Positions 22,371-30,930 of a DNA stretch of 33,105 nt are shown here, piece by piece. A program made the translations under genes and the position numbers. The DNA is from JAUREX01 sp964472135 (lineage in GTDB: Bacteria > Pseudomonadota > Alphaproteobacteria > Rhodobacterales > Rhodobacteraceae). The notes under the pieces were generated by a model, which was not told where the DNA came from, searched no databases, and was given only the letters and a program-made list of their open reading frames with translations. The DNA lies in NCBI GenBank assembly GCA_964472135.1, contig CAYYJB010000024.1:1-33105 (forward strand). The letters are read 5' to 3'. Within the stretch, counting starts at the first letter, position 1, and each line of letters opens with the position of its first letter.

Positions 22371-23600
22371 ATGCGGCGGGTCGTCGTCACGGGGTTGGGG
22401 ATCGTGTCGCCCATCGGCAACGATGCGGCCGAGGTCGATGCGAGCCTGCGGGCGGGGCGGTCGGGGATCGTCTTCGCCCCCGATTATGCCGAGCACGGCT
22501 TTCGCAGCCAGGTCCACGGCCTGCCGCGCATCGTCCTCGAGGAGCACATCGACAAGCGCGACCTGCGCTTCATGGGGGCGGGGGCAGCCTACAACTTCAT
22601 CGCCATGCGGCAGGCGGTGGCCGATGCGGGCCTCGAGCCCGCCGAGGTGTCGAACCCGCGCACGGGCCTCGTGGTGGGGTCGGGCGGGCCGTCGACCGCG
22701 AACCTCTTCGCCGCCCACCAGATCGTGATCGAGAAGGGCGCGCCGAAGCGGATGGGGCCCTTCATGGTCACGCGCTGCATGTCCTCGACCAATTCGGCCT
22801 GCCTTGCCACGCCCTTCGGGATCAAGGGGGTGAACTATTCGATCACCTCGGCCTGCGCGACCTCGGCCCATTGCATCGGGCACGGGGCGGAGCTGATCCA
22901 GATGGGCAAGCAGGACATCGTCTTTGCCGGCGGCGGCGAGGAGCTCGACTGGACGCTCTCGTGCCTTTTTGACGCGATGGGGGCGATGAGCTCGAAATAC
23001 AACGACGTGCCCGAGACCGCCTCGCGCCCCTTCGACGCGACGCGCGACGGTTTCGTGATCGCGGGCGGCGGCGGGGTGGTCGTGCTCGAGGAACTCGAGC
23101 ATGCGCGGGCGCGCGGGGCGCGGATCTATGCGGAACTCACGGGTTATGGCGCGACCTCGGACGGCCACGACATGGTCGCGCCCTCGGGCGAGGGGGGGGA
23201 GCGGTCGATGCGGCTCGCGCTCTCGACGCTGCCCGGGGGGCGGCGGATCAGCTACATCAACGCGCATGGCACCTCGACGCCCGCGGGCGACGTGACCGAG
23301 ATGGACGCGCTGCGGCGCATCTTCGGCGAGGGGCAGGTGCCGCCCGTGTCCTCGACCAAGTCGCTGACGGGCCATTCGCTGGGCGCGACCGGGGTGCACG
23401 AGGCGATCTATGCGCTCCTGATGATGCAGGGCGGCTACATCGCGGCCTCGGCCAATGTCACGACGCTTGACCCCGCGATCCGTCCGGGCGAGATCGCGAC
23501 CGAGGCGCGTTTCGGCGTCGCGATGGATTCGGTCCTGTCCAACAGCTTCGGCTTTGGCGGAACCAACGCGAGTTTGGTGTTCAGCAGTTTCGGCGGGTAA
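22371..23600 (+). CDS. fabB: 3-oxoacyl-ACP synthase I FabB
   Basis: A 409-residue condensing enzyme (KAS I) that elongates acyl chains and is required for unsaturated fatty acids with FabA. The active-site cysteine is C162 in ITSACATSAHC; the two histidines are H299 in INAHGTSTPAGD and H335 in SLTGHSLGATG, with K330 in SSTKS. The C-terminal SNSFGFGGTNASLVF is typical. Length and residue numbers match E. coli FabB closely. GGAGG precedes the ATG. It is followed by fabI after five bases. fabA lies 1.2 kb upstream, separated by the opposite-strand low-GC gene. Confidence 0.96.
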   Translation: MRRVVVTGLGIVSPIGNDAAEVDASLRAGRSGIVFAPDYAEHGFRSQVHGLPRIVLEEHIDKRDLRFMGAGAAYNFIAMRQAVADAGLEPAEVSNPRTGLVVGSGGPSTANLFAAHQIVIEKGAPKRMGPFMVTRCMSSTNSACLATPFGIKGVNYSITSACATSAHCIGHGAELIQMGKQDIVFAGGGEELDWTLSCLFDAMGAMSSKYNDVPETASRPFDATRDGFVIAGGGGVVVLEELEHARARGARIYAELTGYGATSDGHDMVAPSGEGGERSMRLALSTLPGGRRISYINAHGTSTPAGDVTEMDALRRIFGEGQVPPVSSTKSLTGHSLGATGVHEAIYALLMMQGGYIAASANVTTLDPAIRPGEIATEARFGVAMDSVLSNSFGFGGTNASLVFSSFGG

Positions 23601-23605
23601 CCGGC

Positions 23606-24394
23606 ATGGGCGGATTGTTGGAGGGACGGCGCGGCCTGATCATGGGGGTCGCGAACGACCGCTCGATCGCCTGGGGCATCGCGAAGGCGGCCGCCGAGGC
23701 GGGCGCCGAACTCGCGTTCTCCTATCAGGGCGAGGCGTTCGGGCGGCGGGTCGAGCCCCTCGCGGCCTCGGTCGGGAGCAACATGCTCCTCGATGTCGAC
23801 GTCTCGGACGAGGCGAGCCTCGATGCCGCCTTCGCGCGGCTTGCGGCCGAGTGGGGGCGGCTCGATTTCCTCGTCCATGCGATCGCCTTTTCGGACAAGG
23901 CCGAACTGAACGGCCGCTTCATCGACACGAGCCGGGGCAATTTCCGCAATTCGCTCGACATCTCGTGCTTTTCCTTCATCGACCTCGCGCGGCGCGCGGC
24001 GCCCCTGATGGCGCGGGGCTCGAGCCTGATCACGCTGACCTATCAGGGATCGAACCGCGTGACGCCCTTCTACAACGTCATGGGGGTGGCGAAGGCCGCG
24101 CTTGAGGCGTCGGTGCGCTATCTCGCGAACGATCTCGGGCCGGACGGGATCCGCGTGAACGCGATCTCGCCCGGGCCGATGAAGACGCTGGCGGGGGCGG
24201 CAATCGGGGGGGCGCGCAAGACCTTCCGCCAGACCGAGGCCAACGCGCCGCTGCGCTCGAACGCCACCCTCGAGGCGGTGGGCGGCACGGCCGTCTATCT
24301 GATCTCGGAGTTCGGCGCCTTCACCACGGGCGAGATCATCCACGTCGACGGCGGCTATCATATCCTTGGCATGCCGCAGCCCGAGAATATCTGA
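23606..24394 (+). CDS. fabI: Enoyl-ACP reductase FabI
   Basis: A 262-residue NADH-dependent enoyl-ACP reductase of the short-chain dehydrogenase fold, the last step of each elongation cycle. The divergent FabI nucleotide loop is GLIMGVANDRSIAWGIAKAA (residues 10-29). The catalytic pair follows the Y-x6-K pattern in FYNVMGVAKAALE. Other FabI patches are YQGEAFGRRVEPLA, VHAIAFSDKAEL, RVNAISPGPMKTLA and TGEIIHVDGGYHILGM. Length is standard. It starts five bases after fabB and ends seven bases from a convergent gene. Many Rhodobacteraceae carry more than one fabI; this is the copy in the fab locus. Confidence 0.95.
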   Translation: MGGLLEGRRGLIMGVANDRSIAWGIAKAAAEAGAELAFSYQGEAFGRRVEPLAASVGSNMLLDVDVSDEASLDAAFARLAAEWGRLDFLVHAIAFSDKAELNGRFIDTSRGNFRNSLDISCFSFIDLARRAAPLMARGSSLITLTYQGSNRVTPFYNVMGVAKAALEASVRYLANDLGPDGIRVNAISPGPMKTLAGAAIGGARKTFRQTEANAPLRSNATLEAVGGTAVYLISEFGAFTTGEIIHVDGGYHILGMPQPENI

Positions 24395-24401
24395 ACCCCT
24401 T

Positions 24402-25316
24402 TCAGAGCCATTGCCCCGGCTCCATCATCCCCGCTTCGATCAGCGTCCGCGACGACCAGTCGAAGCCCTGCACGCCTGGCCACATCAGCCCAGACAGCGC
24501 GGCGCGGGAGTCCGGATTGGCGCGCAAGGCCTTCACGGCGCGCAGCGAGGCGATCGCGACCGTCGGATTGCGATGCCACGCGCAGTGGCGGGTGTTCATC
24601 TCGGCAAGACTGAAGCGGCCCTCTGAATCAAGCCCGACGCCCGGCAGCGCGCGAAACAGGGGGGTGCGCGCGATGTTGCGCCGCGCATGCGGGATGTGGT
24701 GCTCGAACCGGCGCCGGAGGCCGCCGAATATCTCGCTCTCGCGCGCCCGGGGCGCCCAGCCCGCTGCCGGGTCGCGTCGCGGCACCTCGACATAGCCCAG
24801 CGCGTCGAACCACAGCGGCCGCGCCTCGGGCGACGGCGGGGGCACGTCGGCCATCTTGGCCGGGAAGATGTCGACGATGGTGCCGGCCACCGCATCGCGC
24901 CGTTCTTCGGTGACAAATCCCGTCAGATCGCCGATCCGCCGCAATTCGCAGAAGGGGAAGAACAGGAACTCGGCGTTGACCCCGAGATAGACCCACCGGC
25001 CGGTCCGGGCGCGCAGCGCGGCCTCGGTCAGCACGCGCTCGGCGCCCGCCGCCCCGCCCGGGCAGGCACGCGTGTCGAAGGCGACGCGGCGCAGGCGGGC
25101 CCCCGTTTCACCGAGCGTCGCAGCCAGCGCGGCGCAGTCCGGTTCGAGGTAGGGCGGACAGACCACGATCACCTCGGCGAACCCCAGACCCAGATGATGC
25201 GCGACCGTTTCCGCCAGCCAGACCCCGTCCTCGGCCGCGATGATGGCGACCGGGTCGGTCCCCGGGGCCCGGGCGATCGCCTCGGTCAAGCCTTGCAGGT
25301 CGGATGAATGGGCCAT
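24402..25316 (-). CDS. Divergent glycosyltransferase family 2-like protein
   Basis: A 304-residue soluble protein from the ATG at 25316 (MAHSSDLQGLTE). The N-terminal part VAIIAAEDGVWLAETVAHHLGLGFAEVIVVCPP (residues 23-55) follows the pattern of Glyco_tranf_2_4 proteins, which begin with E-x-WLxxHxxxGF. WVYLGVNAEFLFFPF (about 108-122) is where that family has its WxxxxDxDEF metal motif, but both Asp residues are missing. Later come a possible acceptor region PLWFDALGYVEVPRR and a C-terminal RFSLAEMNTRHCAWHRNP. It could be a glycosyltransferase relative with altered chemistry or an inactive one. It stands alone, divergent from miaB and tail-to-tail with fabI. Confidence 0.5.
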   Translation of the reverse strand: MAHSSDLQGLTEAIARAPGTDPVAIIAAEDGVWLAETVAHHLGLGFAEVIVVCPPYLEPDCAALAATLGETGARLRRVAFDTRACPGGAAGAERVLTEAALRARTGRWVYLGVNAEFLFFPFCELRRIGDLTGFVTEERRDAVAGTIVDIFPAKMADVPPPSPEARPLWFDALGYVEVPRRDPAAGWAPRARESEIFGGLRRRFEHHIPHARRNIARTPLFRALPGVGLDSEGRFSLAEMNTRHCAWHRNPTVAIASLRAVKALRANPDSRAALSGLMWPGVQGFDWSSRTLIEAGMMEPGQWL

Positions 25317-25381
25317 GGAGCCTGAAATCGTCGGTCGCCGTCGCGTCAATGCGGTCCAAGCTTTGCAGCCCTTGCGACGCG

Positions 25382-25410
25382 TTGCAAGCGGGCGCGTGCT
25401 TCGCTAGGAC
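25382..25410 (+). promoter_or_regulatory. Putative miaB promoter
   Basis: TTGCAA (25382-25387), a 17-base spacer and TAGGAC (25405-25410), in the 122-base divergent spacer with the glycosyltransferase-like gene. The predicted start is about 25417, 22 bases before the ATG, with a G-run ribosome site at about 25428-25432. Confidence 0.5.
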
Positions 25411-25438
25411 GCGCAGGGTCTACCACGGGGGGCGCGAG

Positions 25439-26758
25439 ATGTCCGAGGGGCGCAAGGCATTCGTCAAGACCTACGGCTGCCAGATGAACGTCTATGACTC
25501 CGAGCGCATGTCCGAGGCGCTCGCGGCGCAGGGCTATGCCGCGACCGACACCGCCGAGGATGCCGACCTCGTCATCCTCAACACCTGCCACATCCGCGAG
25601 AAGGCCGCCGAAAAGGTCTATTCCGACATCGGCCGGCTGCGCCCGCTCAAGGCCGAGCGGCCCGATCTGCGCATCGCGGTCGCGGGTTGCGTCGCGCAGG
25701 CCGAAGGCGCCGAGATCCTCGCGCGCACGCCGCTTGTTGATCTGGTCGTCGGGCCGCAGGCCTATCACCGGCTGCCCGACCTCCTGCGCCGGGCCGAGGC
25801 GGGCGAGCGGCCGGTCGACACCGACTTTCCGGCCGAGGACAAGTTCGACCATCTGCCGCAGGGCCGCGCGCGCGCCGCACCGTCCGCGTTCCTGACCGTG
25901 CAGGAGGGCTGCGACAAGTTCTGCACCTTCTGCGTCGTGCCCTATACCCGCGGCGCCGAGCAGAGCCGCCCCCCCGCCCGCATCCTCTCCGAGGCCGAGG
26001 CGCTGGTGCGCCGGGGGGTGCGCGAGATCACGCTGCTCGGGCAGAACGTCAACGCCTATCACGGCTCGGACGGTGGCGCGGACTGGAGCCTCGCGCGGCT
26101 GATCCGCGCGCTGTCAGAGATCGAGGGCCTCGCGCGGATCCGCTACACCACCTCGCACCCCTGCGACATGGGCGAGGATCTGATCGCCGCCCATGCCGAG
26201 GTGCCGGCCCTGATGCCGTGGGTGCATCTGCCGGTGCAGTCGGGGTCGGACAGGATCCTCAAGGCCATGAACCGCCGCCATGGCGCGGCCGACTATCTCG
26301 CGATCATCGACCGGCTGCGCGCGGCGCGGCCCGACATCGCGTTGTCGGGCGATTTCATCGTGGGCTTCCCCGGCGAGACGCGCGCCGATTTCGAGGCGAC
26401 GCTCGATCTGATCCGCGCGGTGGGCTATGCGTCGGCCTATTCCTTCCGCTATTCGCCCCGCCCCGGCACGCCGGCGGCCGACCGTCCGCAGGTCGATCCG
26501 GCCGAGGCCGAGGCGCGCCTGCACGAGGTGCAGGCGCTGATCGACGCTCAGCAGCGCGCGGCGCTCGCAGCCATGGTCGGGCGGACGGCCGAGGTGCTCT
26601 ATGAACGGCCGGGCCGGATGGCGGGGCAATGGGCGGGCAAGTCGGCGCATCTCCACGCGGTGCATGTCGCCGACCCTGCGGGGCAGGCGGGCGAGATCGC
26701 GCGCGTGCGCATCCTGCGGGCCGAGCCCCATTCGCTCGCCGCCGAGCGGATCGGCTGA
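25439..26758 (+). CDS. miaB: tRNA-2-methylthio-N6-isopentenyladenosine synthase MiaB
   Basis: A 439-residue radical SAM methylthiotransferase that adds the 2-methylthio group to isopentenyl-A37 of tRNAs. The N-terminal UPF0004 domain carries the auxiliary-cluster cysteines C14 (KTYGCQMN), C50 (LNTCHIRE) and C84 (VAGCVAQ). The radical SAM cluster is C158, C162 and C165 in GCDKFCTFCVVPYTRG. Further motifs are EITLLGQNVNAYH, RYTTSHP, HLPVQSGSD and GDFIVGFPGET. A C-terminal TRAM domain ends the protein. The ATG at 25439 was chosen because the G-run lies before it and relatives start at MSEGRKAF. It is the first gene of a run with phoH, ybeY, corC and lnt. Confidence 0.95.
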   Translation: MSEGRKAFVKTYGCQMNVYDSERMSEALAAQGYAATDTAEDADLVILNTCHIREKAAEKVYSDIGRLRPLKAERPDLRIAVAGCVAQAEGAEILARTPLVDLVVGPQAYHRLPDLLRRAEAGERPVDTDFPAEDKFDHLPQGRARAAPSAFLTVQEGCDKFCTFCVVPYTRGAEQSRPPARILSEAEALVRRGVREITLLGQNVNAYHGSDGGADWSLARLIRALSEIEGLARIRYTTSHPCDMGEDLIAAHAEVPALMPWVHLPVQSGSDRILKAMNRRHGAADYLAIIDRLRAARPDIALSGDFIVGFPGETRADFEATLDLIRAVGYASAYSFRYSPRPGTPAADRPQVDPAEAEARLHEVQALIDAQQRAALAAMVGRTAEVLYERPGRMAGQWAGKSAHLHAVHVADPAGQAGEIARVRILRAEPHSLAAERIG

Positions 26759-26852
26759 TTTCCGCCCGCCTTGTCGTGAAATCGTGCGTTTCGTGCGGCA
26801 GCGTCGTGGAAGCCGACAGAATCGCTTGCCAAGCCGATCCGGTGGCCGCAAG

Positions 26853-26861
26853 TTATCCACA
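26853..26861 (+). promoter_or_regulatory. Consensus DnaA box upstream of phoH
   Basis: TTATCCACA matches the strict DnaA-box consensus. It lies in the 128-base spacer between miaB and phoH, 25 bases before the TTG start. No second box was seen in the spacer. It may titrate DnaA or regulate the operon; a chance match is possible. Confidence 0.4.
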
Positions 26862-26886
26862 AGTCCCGCCAGCAGAAGGGCACCCC

Positions 26887-27888
26887 TTGGGCTTCAGCGC
26901 GCCGACCACCCCGCCCGCCGCCTCGGTCGCGTCCGAGACACATCTCGAATTCGACGACAACCGGCTGCTCATCGATCTCTGCGGCCAGTTCGACCGCAAC
27001 CTCGCGCGGATCGAGCATCAGACCGAAACGCGCATCCTGCGGCGCGGCAACCATCTGACCCTCATGGGCGAGGCGCGCGCGCGCGACCGCGCCGCCGCCG
27101 TGCTCGAGGGGCTCTATGCGCGCCTCGTCTCGGGCCGTCCGGTGGGGCCTGCCGATGTCGAGGCGGCGCTGCGCGGCGCGATGGCGCCCGCGGCCGGCCA
27201 GCTCGAGATGTTCGGTGCCGCCCCGCCCGAGCTGCGCACGCTGCGCAAGCCCGTCGAGCCGCGCACCGCGGCGCAGAAGGCCTATGTCGAGGCGCTGCTC
27301 GCGCACGAACTCGCCTTCGGCATCGGCCCCGCTGGCACCGGCAAGACCTATCTGGCCGTCGCGGTCGGCGTCAGCCTGTTTCTGGCCGGCGAGGTGGAGC
27401 GGATCGTGCTCTCGCGCCCGGCGGTGGAGGCCGGCGAGCGTCTGGGCTTTTTGCCCGGCGACATGCGCGAAAAGATCGACCCCTACATGCAGCCCCTCTA
27501 TGACGCGCTCAACGATTTCATCCCCGCCCGGCAGGTGCAGAAGCTGCTCGAGGAAAAGCGGATCGAGATCGCGCCGCTCGCCTTCATGCGCGGCCGGACG
27601 CTCGCCCACGCCTTCGTCGTCCTCGACGAGGCGCAGAACGCCACCACCATGCAGATGAAGATGTTCCTCACCCGTCTGGGCGAGGGCAGCCGCATGGTCA
27701 TCACCGGCGATCGCACGCAGGTCGATCTGCCGCGCGGCATCGCCTCGGGCCTTGCCGACGCCGAGCGGATCCTCGCGGGTGTGCCGGGCGTCAGCTTCAG
27801 CTATTTCACCGCCCGCGACGTCGTGCGCCATCCGCTGGTTGCCCGCATCATCGAGGCCTATGGCCGCGACGAGGGCACGGGCGGCTGA
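26887..27888 (+). CDS. phoH: PhoH-like ATPase (YbeZ)
   Basis: A 333-residue PhoH-family ATPase, partner of YbeY in ribosome maturation. The start is probably the TTG at 26887, since AGAAGGG lies six bases upstream and no suitable ATG exists before residue 60; a GTG at 26842 is the alternative. An N-terminal KH-like part (about residues 18-85; RLLIDLCGQFDRNLARIE) precedes the ATPase domain. Walker A is GPAGTGKT (147-154), Walker B is FVVLDEAQNAT, and other PhoH motifs are RPAVEAGERLGFLPGDMREKIDPY and GDRTQVDLPRG. The stop is one base before ybeY. A DnaA box lies in the upstream spacer. Confidence 0.93.
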   Translation: MGFSAPTTPPAASVASETHLEFDDNRLLIDLCGQFDRNLARIEHQTETRILRRGNHLTLMGEARARDRAAAVLEGLYARLVSGRPVGPADVEAALRGAMAPAAGQLEMFGAAPPELRTLRKPVEPRTAAQKAYVEALLAHELAFGIGPAGTGKTYLAVAVGVSLFLAGEVERIVLSRPAVEAGERLGFLPGDMREKIDPYMQPLYDALNDFIPARQVQKLLEEKRIEIAPLAFMRGRTLAHAFVVLDEAQNATTMQMKMFLTRLGEGSRMVITGDRTQVDLPRGIASGLADAERILAGVPGVSFSYFTARDVVRHPLVARIIEAYGRDEGTGG

Positions 27889-27889
27889 G

Positions 27890-28387
27890 ATGATCGTCGA
27901 GTGCCTGATCGAGGATCCGCGCTGGCGGGCGGCCGGCCTCTCGCGCCTTGCCCGCGCGGCGGGGCGTGCGCTCGCGGCCGAACTCGGCCTCGGTCGGGCG
28001 CGCCTCGGCTATTGCCTGCTCGGCTGCGACGATGCCCGGATCGCCGCCCTCAATGCCGACCACCGCGGCAAGGCGCGCCCGACCAATGTGCTGTCGTGGC
28101 CGTCGGCCGAACGCGGCGCGGCGGTGCCGGGCGCAAGCCCGATCCCGCCCGCGCCCGATCCGACCGGCGAGGCGGTCGAGCTCGGCGATGTCGCGCTGGC
28201 GTTCGAGACATGCGCGGCCGAAGCCGAGGCGCAGGGCAAGCCGCTCGGGCATCACGCGAGCCACCTCATCGTGCACGGCGTCCTGCATCTGCTCGGATAC
28301 GACCACGAAACCGACGCCGACGCCGCCCTGATGGAAGGGATCGAGACGCGCACCCTTGCGCGACTGGGCATTCCCGACCCATATTAG
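27890..28387 (+). CDS. ybeY: rRNA maturation RNase YbeY
   Basis: A 165-residue single-strand endoribonuclease that matures 16S rRNA 3' ends and takes part in ribosome quality control. The zinc site HGVLHLLGYDH is complete, with H129, H133 and H139. Another conserved region is ALNADHRGKARPTNVLSWP (about residues 54-72). A Pro/Ala-rich insert of about 20 residues (AAVPGASPIPPAPDPTGEA) lies before LGDVALA, as in other Rhodobacterales. The ATG at 27890 lies one base after the phoH stop. The order phoH-ybeY-corC-lnt is the conserved ybeZYX-lnt cluster. Confidence 0.94.
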   Translation: MIVECLIEDPRWRAAGLSRLARAAGRALAAELGLGRARLGYCLLGCDDARIAALNADHRGKARPTNVLSWPSAERGAAVPGASPIPPAPDPTGEAVELGDVALAFETCAAEAEAQGKPLGHHASHLIVHGVLHLLGYDHETDADAALMEGIETRTLARLGIPDPY

Positions 28388-28436
28388 CGCTTCCTGCGTC
28401 TCGGCACGGCCCGGCGCGTCAATTCGGAAAGGACAG

Positions 28437-29381
28437 ATGGGTACGACTGACACTGGAACGGACACGCCGCCCTCGGAGGCGGAGGGGTCAAGTTCCGACG
28501 AAGGCGGCCAGCGAAGCCTCTTTGGCAGGCTGTTCGGCGCCTTCCTCCCCCGCCCCGCGCCCGGTGCGGCCCGGCTCTCGCCCGACAATCATCCAGCAGC
28601 GGTGCCGGTGGTGCCGCAACCCGGACTCGGCGCCTTGCGCCGGATGCGCGTCGATGATGTCGCGGTGCCCAAGGTTGATGTCGTGGCGGTGCCGCTCGAC
28701 ATCACCCGCGACGATCTGGTCGAGGCGTTCCGCAAGCACGGATTTTCCCGCCTGCCCGTCTACAAGGGCACGCTCGACAAGCCCGTGGGGCTTGTCATGC
28801 TCAAGGATTTCGCGCTCACCTACGGCTTCGGGGCTGGAAATGGAAAATTCAGCCTTCGCAAACTCTTGCGGCCAGTTCTTTACGCGCCGCCGTCGATGCG
28901 CCTCGCGGTGCTGCTGCAAAAGATGCAGACCGAGCGCGTGCACATGGCGCTGGTGATCGACGAATATGGCGGCGTCGACGGCCTCGTGACCATCGAGGAT
29001 CTGCTCGAGACGGTCGTGGGCGACATCTCGGACGAGCACGACGAGGAGGAGGATCGCCTCTGGGTCGAGGAAAAGCCCGGCGTCTTCCTCGCGCAGGCGA
29101 CCGCCCCCCTCGATGAGTTCGAGGCCGCGATCGGCCAGAGTCTGCGGCTGGGCGAGGATGACGCCGAGATGGATACGCTGGGCGGCCTCGTCTTTCTGCG
29201 GCTCGGGCGCGTCCCCGCGCGGGGAGAGGTGGTGCAGAACGACGGCGGTGCGGTGTTCGAGGTGGTCGATGCCGATCCGCGCCGAATCAAGCGGCTCCGG
29301 GTCCGGCTGCGAATGGACGGCCCATCCGCTTCGGGCGCAGACCAAGGGGCGGAACCCGCGCCCGTAGCGTTGCGGGCCTAG
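28437..29381 (+). CDS. corC: CorC/HlyC-type CBS-domain protein (YbeX)
   Basis: A 314-residue cytoplasmic protein. A disordered, acidic N-terminus (residues 1-30) is followed by two CBS domains, with MRVDDVAVPKVDVVAVPLDITRDDLVEAFRKHGFSRLPVY and VHMALVIDEYGGVDGLVTIEDLLETVVGDI. A C-terminal transporter-associated CorC_HlyC domain ends with IKRLRVRLR. No DUF21 membrane domain is present, so this is the YbeX type and not a full CNNM transporter. It takes part in magnesium/cobalt homeostasis and, in E. coli, ribosome metabolism. An AAAGGACAG ribosome site precedes the ATG at 28437. lnt begins three bases after its stop. Confidence 0.92.
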   Translation: MGTTDTGTDTPPSEAEGSSSDEGGQRSLFGRLFGAFLPRPAPGAARLSPDNHPAAVPVVPQPGLGALRRMRVDDVAVPKVDVVAVPLDITRDDLVEAFRKHGFSRLPVYKGTLDKPVGLVMLKDFALTYGFGAGNGKFSLRKLLRPVLYAPPSMRLAVLLQKMQTERVHMALVIDEYGGVDGLVTIEDLLETVVGDISDEHDEEEDRLWVEEKPGVFLAQATAPLDEFEAAIGQSLRLGEDDAEMDTLGGLVFLRLGRVPARGEVVQNDGGAVFEVVDADPRRIKRLRVRLRMDGPSASGADQGAEPAPVALRA

Positions 29382-29384
29382 TCG

Positions 29385-30920
29385 ATGCGCGAGGCCCCGC
29401 GGCTGACGCTCGCCCTTGTCGCGGGGGCGATGGCGGCGGCGGGGCAGGCGCCATGGTCGCTCTGGCCGGTGGCGCTGGCGGGGTTCGGGGGCGGCATCTG
29501 GCTCGTCGCGCGCGCGCCCGCGCCGGGGCCGGCCGCCCGTCTCGGGCTTGCCTTCGGGGTCGGGCATTTCGGGCTGGCGCTGTCGTGGATCGTCGAGCCC
29601 TTCCTCGTCGATGCCGCGCGCCATGGGTGGATGGCGCCCTTCGCGCTCATCCTCATGGCGGCGGGGTTCGGGGCGTTCTGGGCGGCGGCCTTTGCCGCGG
29701 CCGCCCGCCTCTGGGCGCCCGGTCCGCGGCGTGTTGTCGGGCTTGCGCTGCTGCTCACCCTGGCCGAGGCATTGCGCGCGCATCTCTTCGGCGGCTTTCC
29801 CTGGGCGCTGCCCGGCCATGTCTGGATCGGCCTTCCCCCCGCGCAGGCCGCCGCCTGGGTGGGCGAGCATGGGCTGACGGCCGCGACGCTTGCGGGCGCC
29901 GGGCTGGCCGTGGCGGGCGCGATGGCGCGGGGCAGGGGCCGGATCGCGGGGCTTGGCGGCGCGGCGGGGATCGCCGCGCTCCTGCTGCTGCCTGCCCTCT
30001 GGCCGGCGGGGGGCGCGCCCGCGGCCGATCCGGCGGCCCCGCTCCTGCGCCTCGTGCAGCCCAACGCCGACCAGCGCATCAAATGGGCCGAGGGGGCGCG
30101 CGATGCGCTGTTCGCGCGCCTGCTCGATGCCTCGGTGCCGGGGCCGGGCCTGCCTCCCGATGCCGTCATCTGGCCCGAATCGGCCGTGCCCTTCCTGCTC
30201 GATGACAGCGCGCCCGAACGCGCGCGCATCGCCGATGCGGCGGGCGGCGCCCCTGTCCTGACCGGCATCCAGCGGTCCGAGGGCTGGCGCTATTTCAACA
30301 GCCTCGCCGTCATCGGCCCGGACGGAACGGTGGGTGCGGTCTACGACAAGCACCACCTCGTCCCCTTTGGCGAGTTCATGCCGGCGGGCGATCTGCTCTT
30401 TGATACCTTCGGGATCAGCGCCTTCGCCGCCCGGCTCGGCGCGGGCTTCACGCCCGGGCCGGGGCCGCAGACGCTCGACCTCGGGCCGCTCGGGCAGGTG
30501 CTGCCGCTCATCTGCTACGAGGCGGTCTTTGCGCGCGAGATCCGCGCCGCACCGCGCCGTCCCGACTGGATCCTGCAGGTCACGAACGATGCGTGGTTCG
30601 GCATCCACTCCGGCCCCTATCAGCATCTCGCGCTCGCGCGGCTGCGCGCGATCGAGACGGGGCTGCCGGTCGTGCGGGTCGCCAACACCGGGGTCACGGC
30701 GCTGATCGACGGGCACGGGCGGGTGATCGAGGCGCTGGCGCTCGGCGTGCATGGCCATCTCGATGTCCGCCTGCCGCCGGCGCTGCCCGCGACGCCCTAC
30801 TGGCGCGTCGGCGATTGGCCGGTGTTCGCGCTGTTGCTCGCGCTTCTCGTCTTTCTGCGCCCCGACGATCTGCGCCCCGATGCGCGACGCGGGATTGACC
30901 CCGCCCGCGCGAGCCCGTAA
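29385..30920 (+). CDS. lnt: Apolipoprotein N-acyltransferase Lnt
   Basis: A 511-residue inner-membrane enzyme that N-acylates the cysteine of lipoproteins, the last maturation step (for example of the BamB-like protein at 6416). About six membrane segments fill the N-terminal 210 residues. The periplasmic nitrilase-like domain has the triad E265 (IWPESAVPF), K322 (VYDKHHLVPFGEF) and C377 (PLICYEAVF), near E. coli E267, K335 and C387. The ILQVTNDAWFG region follows. A last membrane helix is close to the C-terminus. The TAA stop at 30918-30920 is part of the putative -10 of the metK promoter. Confidence 0.95.
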   Translation: MREAPRLTLALVAGAMAAAGQAPWSLWPVALAGFGGGIWLVARAPAPGPAARLGLAFGVGHFGLALSWIVEPFLVDAARHGWMAPFALILMAAGFGAFWAAAFAAAARLWAPGPRRVVGLALLLTLAEALRAHLFGGFPWALPGHVWIGLPPAQAAAWVGEHGLTAATLAGAGLAVAGAMARGRGRIAGLGGAAGIAALLLLPALWPAGGAPAADPAAPLLRLVQPNADQRIKWAEGARDALFARLLDASVPGPGLPPDAVIWPESAVPFLLDDSAPERARIADAAGGAPVLTGIQRSEGWRYFNSLAVIGPDGTVGAVYDKHHLVPFGEFMPAGDLLFDTFGISAFAARLGAGFTPGPGPQTLDLGPLGQVLPLICYEAVFAREIRAAPRRPDWILQVTNDAWFGIHSGPYQHLALARLRAIETGLPVVRVANTGVTALIDGHGRVIEALALGVHGHLDVRLPPALPATPYWRVGDWPVFALLLALLVFLRPDDLRPDARRGIDPARASP

Positions 30921-30923
30921 CGC
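30895..30923 (+). promoter_or_regulatory. Putative metK promoter
   Basis: TTGACC (30895-30900), a 17-base spacer and TAACGC (30918-30923). The -35 is inside lnt and the -10 contains the lnt stop codon. Transcription would start about 30930, directly at the riboswitch. Confidence 0.55.
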
Positions 30924-30930
30924 AGGACAC

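Noticed and set aside
26759..26886. Upstream extension of PhoH including a CVSCGS stretch
   Set aside because: It would overlap the end of miaB and has no ribosome site; the TTG at 26887 is preceded by AGAAGGG.
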